Shown here: positions 51,266 to 61,799 of the stretch, piece after piece
How the letters are laid out: each line of letters starts with the position of its first letter
How positions within the stretch are numbered: the stretch's first letter is position 1
Assembly: GCF_029227915.1 (NCBI RefSeq)
Contig: NC_079876.1
Span: forward strand, 33,959,828 to 34,023,827
Length of the DNA: 64,000 nt
Source of the DNA: Hydractinia symbiolongicarpus
Taxonomy: Eukaryota > Cnidaria > Hydrozoa > Anthoathecata > Hydractiniidae
Reading direction: 5' to 3'
Translations under genes and position numbers: made by a program
The notes under the pieces: model-generated
What the model was told of the DNA's origin: nothing
Seen by the model: only the letters and a program-made list of their open reading frames with translations
Database searches by the model: none

Positions 51266-52643
51266 CATCGCGCGATAACGAATAGGATTGGTCCCACAGT
51301 AAAAAATGATTCATTTATCTAAACGTTTAAATGAAGCGCTACCACAGCGCCCAGTGTAATCTCTGAGTTCCAGCAATCACGACAAATTAAGAAGAATGTT
51401 ATTTCTTGGAGTCCAATTGTCTCACTTATCACATTTATCAGGACACAGTCCAAAGTTAGTTCAACTAAGTCCCACAATCAATCGTTTCATTGTTAAAAGC
51501 GATGCAACCTAGTAATCTCAGAAAAATATCGCTAAATACATGTTGGTACGAATATGTGACGCAACTGTTGTAGTTGAAACGGACTGATACCGTTAGAAAA
51601 TCAATGAAATGTAGCTTTTGAAACTTTTGCTATTTTTTCATCGCGCGATAACGGATAGGATTGGTCCCACAGTAAAGAATGATTTATTTATCTAAATGTT
51701 TAAATGAAGCGCTACCAGAGCGCCCAGTGTAATCGCTGAGTTCCAGCAATCACGACAAATTATGAAGACTGTCATTTCTTGGGGTCCAATTGTCTCACTT
51801 ATCACATTTATCAGCTCACAGTACAAAGTAAGTTCAATTAAGTCCCACAGGTAATCGTTTCATTGTTAAAAGCGATGCAACTTAGTAATATCAGAAAAAT
51901 ACCGCTAAGTACATGTTGGTACGAATATGTGACCCAACCGTTGTAACTCAAACGGACTGACACCGTTAGAAAGTCAATGAAATATAGTTTTTGAAACTGT
52001 CGCTATTTCTTCAGCGCGCCATAACGGCCAGGATTAGTCCCACACTTAAAAATGACTTATTTATCTAACTTTTTAAATGAAGCGCTACCACAGCGCCCAG
52101 TGTAATCGGTGAGTCCCGGCAATCATTTCACATTAAGAAGAATGTTATTTCTTGGAGTCCAATTGTTTCACTTTCACATTTATAAGGTCACGGTCCAAAA
52201 TCAGTTCAATTAAGTCCCAAAGTCAATCGTTTCACTGTTAAAAGCCATACAACCTAGTAATATCAGAAAAATATCGCTAAATACATGTTGGTACGAACAT
52301 TTGCCTCAACCGTTGTAACTCAAACGGATTGATACTGTTAGAAAGTCAATGAAATGTACTTTTTGAAACTGTCTCTATTTCTTCAGCGCGGGATAACGGC
52401 TAAGATTGGTCCCACAGTAAGAAATGACTTATCTTTCTAACTTTTTAAATGAAGCGCTACCACAGCGCCCAGTGTAATCGGTGAGTCCCGGCAATCACGA
52501 CAAATTAAGAAGAATGTTATTTCTTGGAGTCCAATTGTCTCACTTATCACATTTATCAGGACACAGTCCAAAGTTAGTTCAACTAAGTCCCACAATAAAT
52601 CGTTTCATTGTTAAAAGCGATGCAACCTAGTAATATCAGATAA

Positions 52644-52658
52644 ATATCGCTATTTTTT
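52644..52658 (+). other. Second copy of the 97-bp deletion junction
   Basis: The same junction (AATATCGCTATTTTTTCATC) recurs 1393 bp after the first. Flanking variants such as GACGCAACTGTTGTAGTTG also recur at this offset, so this copy was made by segmental duplication and is not an independent deletion. Confidence 0.85.
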
Positions 52659-53642
52659 CATCGCGCGATAACGGATAGGATTGGTCCCACAGTAAAGAAT
52701 GATTCATTTATCTAAACGTTTAAATGAAGCGCTACCACAGCGCCCAGTGTAATCGCTGAGTTCCAGCAATCACGACAAATTAAGAAGAATGTTATTTCTT
52801 GGAGTCCAATTGTCTTACTTATCACATTTATCAGGACACAGTCAAAAGTTAGTTCAACTAAGTCCCACAATCAATCGTTTCATTGTTAAAAGCGATGCAA
52901 CCTAGTAATCTCAGAAAAATATCGCTAAATACATGTTGGTACGAATATGTGACGCAACTGTTGTAGTTGAAACGGACTGATACCGTTAGAAAATCAATGA
53001 AATGTAGCTTTTGAAACTTTTGCTATTTTTTCATCGCGCGATAACGGATAGGATTGGTCCCACAGTAAAGAATGATTTATTTATCTAAATGTTTTAATGA
53101 AGCGCTACCACAGCGCCCAGTGTAATCGGTGAGTCCCGGCAATCATTTCACATTAAGAAGAATGTTATTTCTTGGAGTCCAATTGTTTCACTTTCACATT
53201 TATAAGGTCACGGTCCAAAATCAGTTCAATTAAGTCCCAAAGTCAATCGTTTCACTGTTAAAAGCCATACAACCTAGTAATATCAGAAAAATATCGCTAA
53301 ATACATGTTGGTACGAACATTTGCCTCAACCGTTGTAACTCAAACGGATTGATACTGTTAGAAAGTCAATGAAATGTACTTTTTGAAACTGTCTCTATTT
53401 CTTCAGCGCGGGATAACGGCTAAGATTGGTCCCACAGTAAGAAATGACTTATTTATCTAAATTTTTAAATGAAGCGCTACAACAGCGCCCAGTGTAATCG
53501 CTGATTTCCAGCAATCACGTCAAATTAAGAAGAATGTTTTTTCTTGGAGACCAATTGTCTCATTTATCACATTGATCAGGTCACAGTCCAAATTTAGTTC
53601 AATTAAGTCCCATAGCCAATCTTTTCATTGTTAAAACCGATG

Positions 53643-53662
53643 CAACCTGGGCAACCTGGTAA
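53643..53662 (+). repeat. 10-bp tandem duplication inside one monomer
   Basis: CAACCTGGG is followed at once by CAACCTGGT, where other monomers have a single GCAACCTAG. The host unit (53334-53715) is lengthened to 382 bp. This looks like a small replication-slippage product private to this unit. Confidence 0.8.
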
Positions 53663-55205
53663 TCTTTGAAGAAAATCGTTAAATACATGTTGGTACGAAT
53701 ATGTGACCCAACCGTTGAAACTCAAACGGACTGGCACCGTTAGAAAGTCAATGAAATGTAGTTTCTGAAACTTTCGCTATTTTTTCATCGCGCGATAACG
53801 GATAGGATTGGTCCCACAGTAAAAAATGATTTATTTATCTATAATTTTAAATGAAGCGCTACCACAGCGCCCAGTGCAATCGCTGAGTTCCAGCAATCAC
53901 TTCAAATTAAGAAGAATGTTGTTTCTTGGAGTCCAATTGTCTCACTTTCACATTTATAAGGTCACAGTCCATAATCAGTTCAATTAAGTCCCACAGTCAA
54001 CCCTTTCACTGTTAAAAGCCATACAACCTAGTAATGTCAGAACAATATCGTTAAATACATGTTGGTAAGAATATGTGCCTCACCCGTTGTAACTCAAACG
54101 GATTGATACTGTTAGAAAGTCAATAAAATGTACTTTTTGAAACGGTCTCTATTTCTTCAGCGCGGGATAACGTCTAGGATTGGTCCCACAGTAAGAAATT
54201 ACTTATTTATCTAAATTTTTAAATGAAGCGCTACCACAGCGCCCAGTGTAATCGCTGATTTCCGGCAATCACGACAAATTAAGAAGAATTTTTTTCTTGG
54301 AGTCCAACTGTTTCATTTATAACATTTATTAGGTCACAGTCCAAAGTTAGTTCAATTAAGTTCTACAGTCAATCGTTTCATTGTTAAAAGCGATGCAACC
54401 TAGTTATCTCAGAAAAATATCGCTGAACACATGTTGGTACGAATATGTTACCCAACCGTTGAGACTCAAACGGACTGGCACCGTTAGAAAGTCAATGAGA
54501 TGTAGTTTTTGAAACTGTCGCTATTTCTTCATCTCGCGATAACGGCTAGGATTGGTCCCACAGATAAAAATTGACATATTTATTTAAACTTTTAAATGAA
54601 GCGCTACCACAGCGCCCAGCGTAACCGCTGAGTTCCGGCAATGATGTCAAATTAGGAAGAATGTTATTTCTTGGAATCCAATTTCCTCATTTATCACATT
54701 TATAAGGTCACAGTCCATAATCAGTTCAATTAAGTCCCACAGTCAATTGTTTCACTGTTAAAAGCCATACAACCTAGTAATATCAGAAAGATATCGCTAA
54801 ATACATGTTGGTTCGAATATGTGATCCAACCGTTGAAACTCAAACGGACTGACACCGTTAGAAAGTCAATGAAATGTAGTTTTTGAAACTGTCGCTATTT
54901 CTTCAGCGCGCAATAACGGATAGGATTGGTCCCACAGTAAACAATGACTTATTTATCTAATTTTTAAATAAAGAGCTACCACAGCGCCCAGTGTAATCGT
55001 TGATTTCCGGCAATCATGTCAAATTAAGAAGAATTTTTTTTCTTGGCGTCCATTTGTGTCATTTATCACATTGATCAGGTCACGGTCCAAAGTTAGTTCA
55101 ATTAAGTCCCACAGTCAATCGTTTCACTGTTAAAAGCGATGCAACCTAGTAATATCAGATAAATATCGCTAAATACATGTTGGTACGAATATGTGACCCA
55201 ACCGC

Positions 55206-55507
55206 TGTAACTCAAACGGACTAACACCGTTAGAAAGTCAATGAAATGTAGTTTTTGAAACTATTGCTATTTCTTCAGCGCGCGCTAACGGCTAGGATTG
55301 GCCCGCAGCAAAAAAATGACTTTTTCTAGCTTAATTTTTAAATGAAGCGCTACCAGAGCGCCCAGTGTAATCGCTGAGTTCTGGCAATCCAAAGTTAGTT
55401 CAATTAAGTCCCACAGTCAATCGTTTTACTATTAAAAGCGATGCAACCTAGTAATATCAGATCAATATCGCTAAATACATGTTGGTACGAATATGTGACC
55501 CAACCGC
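55206..55507 (+). repeat. Shortened monomer (302 bp)
   Basis: The unit jumps from GAGTTCTGGCAATC to CAAAGTTAGTTCAATT, losing about 70 bp that normally carry AAGAATGTTATTTCTTGG and the ATTTATCACATTTATCAGG region. The breakpoint shares TCC or ATCC between the two sides. It is a different deletion from that in the short monomer S. Confidence 0.85.
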
Positions 55508-58500
55508 TGTAACTCAACCGGACTGACACCGTTAGAAAGTCAATGAAATGTAGTTTTTGAAACTATTGCTATTTCTTCAGCGCGCGCTAAAGGCTAGGAT
55601 TGTCCCGCAGTAAAAAAATGACTTTTTTTAGCTTAATTTTTAAATAAAGCGCTACCACAGCGACCAGTGTAATCGCTGAGTTCCGGCAATCACGTCAAAT
55701 TAAGAAAAATGTTATTTCTTGGAGTCGAATTTTCTCATTTATCAAACTTATCAGGTTACAGTCCAAAGTTAGTTCAATTAAGTTCCACAGTCAATCGTTT
55801 CATTGTTAAAAGCGATGCAGCCTAGTAATCTCAGAAAAATATCGCTAAACACATGTTGATACGAAAATGTGACCCAACCGTTGAACCTCAAACGGACTGG
55901 CAGCGTTAAAAAGTCAATGAAATGTAGTTTTTTAAACTGTCGCTATTTTTTCATTGCGCGATAGCGGCTAGGATTGCTCCCAGAGTTAAAAATGACTTAT
56001 TAATCTAAATTTTTAAATAAAGCACTACCACAGCGCCCAGTGTAATCGCTGAGTTCCGGCAATCATGTCAAATTAAGAAGAATGTTATTTCTTGGAATCC
56101 AATTTCCTCATTTATCACATTTATCAGGTGACAGTCCAAAGTTAGTTCAATTAAGTCCCACAGTCAATCGATTCATAGTTAAAAGCGATGCAACATAGTA
56201 ATATCAGAAAAATATCGCTAAATACATGTTGGTACGAATATGTGACCCAACCGTTGTAACTCAAACGGACTGGCAGCGTTAGAAAGTCAATGAAATGTAG
56301 TTTTTTAAACTGTCGCTATTTTTTCATTGCGCGATAACGGCTGGGATTGCTCCCAGAGTTAAAAATGACTTATTAATCTAAATTTTTAAATGAAGCGCAA
56401 CCACAGCGCCCAGTGTAATCGCTGAGTTCGGCAATCCTGTCAACTTAAGAAGAATGTTATTTCTTGGAGTCCAATTTCCTCATTTATCACATTTATCAGG
56501 TCACAGTCCAAAGTTAGTTCAATTAAGTCCCACCGTCAATCGTTTCACTGTTAAAAGCGATGCAATCTAGTAATATCAGAAAAATATCGCTAAATACATG
56601 TTGGTACGAATATGTGACCCAACCGTTGTAACTCAAACGGACTGACACCGTCAGAAAGTCAATGAAATGTAGTTTTTGAAACTGTCGCTATTTCTTCAGC
56701 GCGCGCTAACGGCTAGGATTGGTCCCACAGTAAATAAATGACTTTTTTTAGCTTAATTTTTAAATAAAGCGCTACCACAGCGCCCAGTGTAATCGCTGAG
56801 TTCCGGCAATCACTTCAAATTAAAAAGAATGTTATTTATTGAAGCCCAATTGTCTCACTTTCTCATTTATAAGGTCACAGTCCATAATCAGTTCAATTAA
56901 GTCCCACAGTCAATCGTTTCACTGTTAAAAGCCATACAACCTAGTAATATCAGAAAAATATCGCTAAGTACATGTTGGAACGAATATTTGCCTCAACAAT
57001 TGTAACTCAAACGGATTGATACTGTTAGAAAGTCAATGAAATGTACTTTTTGAAACTGTCTCTATTTCTCCAGCGCTGGATAACGGCTAGGATTGGTCCC
57101 ACAGTAAAAAAATGACTTTTTTAGTTTAATTTTTAAATGAAGCGCTACCACAGCGCCCAGTGTAATCGCTGATTTCCGGCAATCACGTCAAATTAAAAAG
57201 AATGTTATTTCTTGGAGTCCAATTGTCTCATTTATCAAACTTATCAGGTTACAGTCCAAAGTTAGTTCAATTAAGTTCCACAGTCAATCGTTTCATTGTT
57301 AAAAGCGATGCAACCTGTAATCTCAGAAAAATATCGCTAAACACATGTTCATACGAATATGTGACCCAACCGTTGAAACTCAAACGGACTGGCACCGTTA
57401 GAAAGTCAATGAAATGTAGTTTTTTAAACTGTCGCTAATTTTTCATTGCGCGATAACGGCTAGGATTGCTCCCAGAGTTAAAAATGACTTATTAATCTAA
57501 ATTTTTAAATAAAGCGCTACCACAGCGCCCAGTGTAATCGCTGAGTTCCGACAATCATGTCAAATTCAGATGAATGTTATTTCTTGGAGTCCAGTTTCCT
57601 CATTTATCACATTTATCAGGTCACAGTCCAAAGTTAGTTCAATTAAGTCCCACCGTCAATCGTTTCACTGTTAAAAGCCATGCAACCTAGTAATATCAGA
57701 TAATTATCGCTAAATACATGTTGCTACGAATATGTGACCCAACCGTTGAAACTCAAACGGACTGACACCGTTAGAAAATCAATGAAATGTAGTTTTTGAA
57801 ACTGTCGCCATTTCTTCAGCGCGCGATAACGGTTAGGATTGGTCCCACAGTAAAGAATGACTTATGTGTCTAAACTCTTAAATGAAGCGCTACCACAGCG
57901 GCCAGTGTAATCGCTGAGTTCCGGCAATCACGTCAAATTAAGAAGAATGTTATTTCTTGGAGTCCAATTGTCTCATTTATCACATTTATCAGGTCACAGT
58001 CCAAAGTTAGTCCAATTAAGTCCCACAGTCAATCGTTTCATTGTTAAAAGCGATGCAACCTAGTAATATCAAAAAAATATCGCTAAATACATGTTGGTAC
58101 GAATATGTGACCCAACCGTTGTAACTCAAACGGATTAACACAGTTAGAAAGTCAATGAAATGTAGTTTTTGAGACTGTCGCTATTTCTTCAGCGCGCGAT
58201 AACGGCCAGGATTGGTCCCACAGTTAAAAATGATTTATTAATCTAAATTTTTAATTGAAGCGCTACCACAGCGCCCAGTGAAATGGCTGAGTTTCGGCAA
58301 CCATTTCAAATAAAGAAGAATGTTATTTCTTGGGTCCAATTTTCTCACTTTCACATTTATAAGGTCACAGTCCATAATCAGTTCAATTAAGTCTCACAGT
58401 CAATCGTTTCACTGTTAAAAGCCATACAACTTAGTAATACCGAAAAAATATCGCTAAATACATGTTGGTACGAATATGTGACTCAACCGTTGTAACTCAA

Positions 58501-59533
58501 ACGGATTGATACTGTTAGAAAGTCAATGAAATGTAGTTTTTGAAACTGTCGCTATTTCTTCAGCGCGCGATAACGGCCAGGATTGGTCCCACAGTTAAAA
58601 ATGACTTATTAATCTAAATTTTTAATTGAAGTGCTACCACAGCGCCCAGTGAAATCGCTGAGTTTCGGCAATCATTTCAAATTAAGAAGAATGTTATTTC
58701 TTGGAGTCCAATTGTCTCACTTTCACATCTATAAGGTCACAGTCCATAATCAGTTCAACTAAGTCCCACAGTCAATCGTTTAACTGTTAAAAGCCATACA
58801 ACTTAGTAATACCGAAAAAATATCGCTAAATACATGTTGGTACGAATATGTGACACAACCGTTGTAACTCAAACGGACTGACACCGTTAGAAAGTCAATG
58901 AAATGTAGTTTTTGAAGCTGTAGCTACTTCTTCAGCGCGCGATAACGGCTAGGATTGGTCCCACAGTAAAATTTGACTTATTTATCTAATTTTTTAAATG
59001 AAGCGCTACCACAGCGCCCAGTGTAATCGCTGATTTGCAGTAATCACGTCAAATTAAAAAGAATATTTTTTCTTGGCGTCCATTTGTGTCATCTATCACA
59101 TTGATCCGGTCACAGTTCAAAGTTTGTTCAATTAAGTCCCACAGTCAATCGTTTCACTGTTAAAAGCGATGCAACCTAGTAATATCAGATAAATATCGCT
59201 AAATACATGTTGGTACGAATATGTGACCCAACCGTTAAAACTCAAACGAACTGACACAGTTAGAAAGTCAATGAAATGTAGTTTTTGAAACTGTCGCTAT
59301 TTCTTCAGCGCGCAAAAACCGCCAGGATTGGTCCCACAGTTAAAAATGACTTATTAATTTAAATTTTTAATTGAAGCGCTACCACAGCGCCCAGTGAACC
59401 CGCTGAGTTTCGGCAATCATTTCAAGTTAAGAAGAATGTTTTTTCTTGGAGCTCAATTGTCTCACTTTCACATTTATAAGGTCGCAGTCCATAATCAGTT
59501 CAATTAAGTCTCACAGCCAATCTTTTCACTGTT

Positions 59534-59538
59534 AAAAG
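59534..59538 (+). repeat. Possible left target-site duplication (AAAAG)
   Basis: The satellite reads GTTAAAAG and then enters retrotransposon sequence. The same five bases lie at the right junction before CCATACAACTTAG. They cannot be separated from the element's A-tail, so the duplication may be 5 bp or shorter. Confidence 0.45.
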
Positions 59539-59539
59539 G

Positions 59540-61405
59540 AATTTTTGTGTTTCACTAATAAGAAAAAGTAAATACAAATTCTTCAACAACCTTAATGTTA
59601 AAAATATAACTGACAATAGGTTATTCTGGAAAACAGTAAAACCATGTTTCTCTAACAAGACAGTTACAAGTGAAAATATTACCTTAGTTGAAAATGGGAC
59701 TACAATATCTCATGATAAAGATATTACTGAAATATTCAACAATTATTTTGGCAGTGTTGTTGAAAATTTAGGCATAAAGTCATCAAATATACAACCTTCA
59801 AGTAATGAAAACAGACCCAAAGATCAAATAAATTCGATAATATATAAATATAAATCTCATCCTAGTGTAGAAAAGATAAGAAAAAGCGCAAAAAGCAACA
59901 CAAAATTTTCTTTTAAACAAACTGCATTTAAAGATGTTGAAAAATACATTCGAAAACTTGATCCAAAAAAGGCGCAGCAAAAAGATGATATTCCTACTAA
60001 CATCATCAAAGAAAACAGTGATATTTTTAGCCAATTCATTACTGAAAATTTTAATCAATCGTTAAAAAGTTCTGAATTTCCAACATCTTTTAAAAACGCA
60101 GATATTACTCCTACACACAAAAAAGGACTGCGCACTGAAAAGGCGAACTATAGACCTGTAAGCGTCCTATCGAACATCTCAAAAATCTATGAAAGATGCA
60201 TGTATGACCAAATATACACCTTCTTCGAGCCATTATTTTCGAAACTTCAATTTGGTTTTCGCAAGGGGCACAGTTCACAACAATGCCTCATAAGTATGAT
60301 TGAAAAATGGAAAAACAGTCTTGACAAAGGTGGCACATTTGGAGCGCTTTTAACTGATTTGTCTAAGGCATTTGACTGCATACCACACGAGCTATTACTA
60401 GCAAAACTTCATGCATGTGGCTTTGATATGAACTCTTTGCTGTTTATAAAATCGTACCTAATTGACAGGAAACAGCGAGTGCGTATAAATAACAATTATA
60501 GTACATGGAAAAAAATAAAATACGGCGTACCGCAAGGATCAATTTTGGGTCCTTTGCTTTTCAATGCTGATGATACAACCCCATTTTCAATAGGAAAGAA
60601 TATCAACGAAGTTATTGAAAAGATTGAATATGCAGCAATTATAATATTTACTTGGTTAGAAAATAACGGTATGAAAGCCAACCCAGAAAAATCACATTTT
60701 TTTACTAACAAAACTGATGTACGATTAAAAGTTTGTGATGAACTTCTAAACAATTCTCAAACTGAGAAACTGCTTGGTATCACCATAGACCACAAACTTT
60801 CTTTCGAGGAACATGTTAATCAGCTCTGTAACAAGGCAGGCCAGAAAGTTAGTGCGCTTGCAAGGTTATCTTCCTTCATGACATTAGACCAGCGAAAGCT
60901 GATTATTAATGCTTTTGTCACTAGTCATTTTTCGTACTGTCCATTAGTATGGATGTTTCACAGTCGTAAATTAAACAATAGGATAAACCATATACATGAA
61001 AGAGCACTAAGAATTGTCTATCAAGACTATCAATCCTCATTTGAAGAGCTTTTATCCAAAAATGGGAGCGTTACAATTCACCAAACGAACTTACGCATCC
61101 TTGTTACTGAGCTGTATAAAGCTAAAACAAAAACAGGTCCAGAAATGTTGAATGAAATTTTTATTTTTCCTGAACCAGTGTATAATTTGAGGAAGGACAA
61201 ACTTAAGAGTAACAAAATATTTTCAGTGAGATATGGGATCGAAACACTGTCTAATGTTGGGTTAAAGCTTTGGAACTCTTTGCCTAACGAGTATCGGAAC
61301 GCTGGTACTTTAATTGAGTTTAGAAACAAAATAAGAAACTGGATTCCAAACCATTGTCCTTGCAGAATATGCAAAACTTTTATACCTGAATTAGGTTTTC
61401 TTTAG
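59540..61405 (+). pseudogene. LINE ORF2 fragment: reverse transcriptase with C-terminal domain, catalytic region damaged
   Basis: One frame stays open for 621 codons to TAG at 61403-61405. The first in-frame Met in the reverse transcriptase is at 60200 (401 aa from there), but homologous sequence clearly begins upstream, starting NFCVSLIRKS and then NNLNVKNITDNRLFWKTVKP, the linker before the polymerase. RT motifs, numbered from 59540, are ANYRPVSVLSNISKIYE (just before residue 221), LQFGFRKGHSS (about 236-246), DLSKAFD (273-279, first Asp catalytic) and GVPQGSILGPLLF (329-341). Immediately after this comes NADDTT (342-347). Relatives normally have roughly 15-25 residues between LLFN and YADD, so an in-frame deletion is inferred that removes them and the Tyr of YADD. 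Downstream are WLENNGMKANPEKSHFF, EKLLGITID, the thumb/C-terminal region YCPLVWMFHSRKLNN and the final CPCRICKTFIPELGFL. The protein would copy element RNA at a nicked target; without the endonuclease and with this deletion it is probably inactive. No frameshift or internal stop was found. Confidence 0.9.
60560..60574 (+). other. Inferred in-frame deletion beside the RT catalytic YADD motif
   Basis: Codons read TTC AAT GCT GAT GAT, so LLFN joins directly to ADD. In this family LLFN is normally followed by a variable segment (often like I-x-x-x-DLF) before YADD. The two Asp are kept, but the Tyr position is now Asn and the palm segment before it is missing. The reading frame is preserved. The breakpoint has at most 2-3 bases of homology. 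Confidence 0.8.
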
Positions 61406-61778
61406 TTTCCCCGTTGTCTTCCTTTGCCAGTTGTGGAGCGGGAACTCAGTTAAACATGTCTTGCGGTGCGACGGTTTAGGTGGGGTGGTATCATATGAGA
61501 ATATTCTAGCCTTATTATCTGGTTGTATATTATTTTCTCTCGACCCCTGCCTGGGAAGTTTGACTGAGTTCCTGGAACCACCACTACATAGCCTTGACAT
61601 ATTTTTGACATATTATTTATATTATTTAAAATACTTAAAAAAAAAAAATGGTATATACGGTATTCCTTATATATTTTTTATATTCAGTTATTTATTGTTT
61701 TTAATGTTTTTAAAGTTGACTTTAATTAGCCTCAGAGCTACATTTTCTTGTAAATTTGTCAACTATAAATAAATTAAT
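61406..61778 (+). other. LINE 3' untranslated region
   Basis: About 370 bp between the ORF2 stop and the A-rich tail, with no satellite similarity. It holds a long-range inverted repeat (61439-61455 with 61558-61574), an internal run of 12 A at 61637-61648 and an AT-rich distal part. Open frames through it on either strand lack any recognisable domain. In LINEs this region is where the element's reverse transcriptase recognises its own RNA. Confidence 0.8.
61439..61574 (+). promoter_or_regulatory. Long-range stem in the LINE 3' UTR
   Basis: CGGGAACTCAGTTAAAC (61439-61455) can pair with GTTTGACTGAGTTCCTG (61558-61574): 17 pairs including two G-U wobbles, enclosing about 102 nt. Ten central pairs (GGAACTCAGT with ACTGAGTTCC) are perfect Watson-Crick. 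It may be a reverse-transcriptase recognition fold, but function is inferred only from position. Confidence 0.55.
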
Positions 61779-61794
61779 TAATAAAATAAAAAAA
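61768..61794 (+). terminator. LINE polyadenylation signals and A-rich tail
   Basis: AATAAA hexamers occur at 61768-61773, 61780-61785 and 61785-61790, merging into a terminal run of A up to the target sequence. The ATTAATTAAT stretch between them is a short AT-rich tail, consistent with 3' end priming of a LINE insertion. Confidence 0.7.
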
Positions 61795-61799
61795 AAAAG
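61795..61799 (+). repeat. Possible right target-site duplication (AAAAG)
   Basis: Matches the last five satellite bases before the insertion. Satellite continues with CCATACAACTTAG at 61800, as in intact monomers such as the one around 58430. It overlaps the A-tail, so its true length is uncertain. Confidence 0.45.

Larger units (their letters stand above)
50033..59538 (+). repeat. Right part of the satellite array, diverged and irregular
   Basis: Units start at 50033, 50407, 50780 (short), 50921, 51569, 51942, 52314, 52962, 53334, 53716, 54088, 54460, 54834, 55206 (shortened), 55508, 55882, 56255, 56627, 57001, 57374, 57747, 58120, 58491, 58863 and 59236 (interrupted by the retrotransposon). 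Divergence between neighbours is again high, as in the left flank. Local oddities include two 97-bp deletions, one truncated unit, a 10-bp duplication and a repeat of about 1393 bp (51251 onward against 52644 onward). I see no gene in this stretch. Confidence 0.95.
59539..61794 (+). mobile_element. 5'-truncated non-LTR retrotransposon (LINE), Jockey/CR1-like
   Basis: About 2.26 kb of non-satellite DNA interrupts one monomer. It contains the reverse transcriptase part of an ORF2-type protein, a 3' UTR and an A-rich tail. There are no long terminal repeats, and the apurinic endonuclease domain expected upstream of the reverse transcriptase is absent, which is the usual result of incomplete target-primed reverse transcription. 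The interrupted monomer is 59236-59538 plus 61800-61868, together 372 bp, so no satellite was lost. The left junction is ambiguous by a few bases, because AAAAGG could belong to either partner. The protein's C-terminal CPCRICK...LGFL ending is typical of a LINE lineage common in invertebrates; family assignment needs a database search. This is the only such copy in the window. Confidence 0.93.

Noticed and set aside
59798-61600. Minus-strand open frames of 60-98 codons within the retrotransposon (59798-60058, 60496-60753, 61078-61374, 61391-61600)
   Set aside because: They are antisense to the reverse-transcriptase frame or 3' UTR, show no domain and are explained as shadows.
61637-61648. Internal run of 12 A in the LINE 3' UTR as the true end of an element followed by a second insertion
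   Set aside because: The sequence after it is not satellite and not recognisable as another element, and there is only one boundary back to satellite, at 61800. It reads as part of the same 3' UTR, though a nested insertion is not strictly excluded.
61431-61772. 113-codon + strand frame after the ORF2 stop
   Set aside because: It lies in the LINE 3' UTR, becomes low-complexity (Tyr/Phe/Leu-rich from AT-rich DNA) and has no recognised motif.
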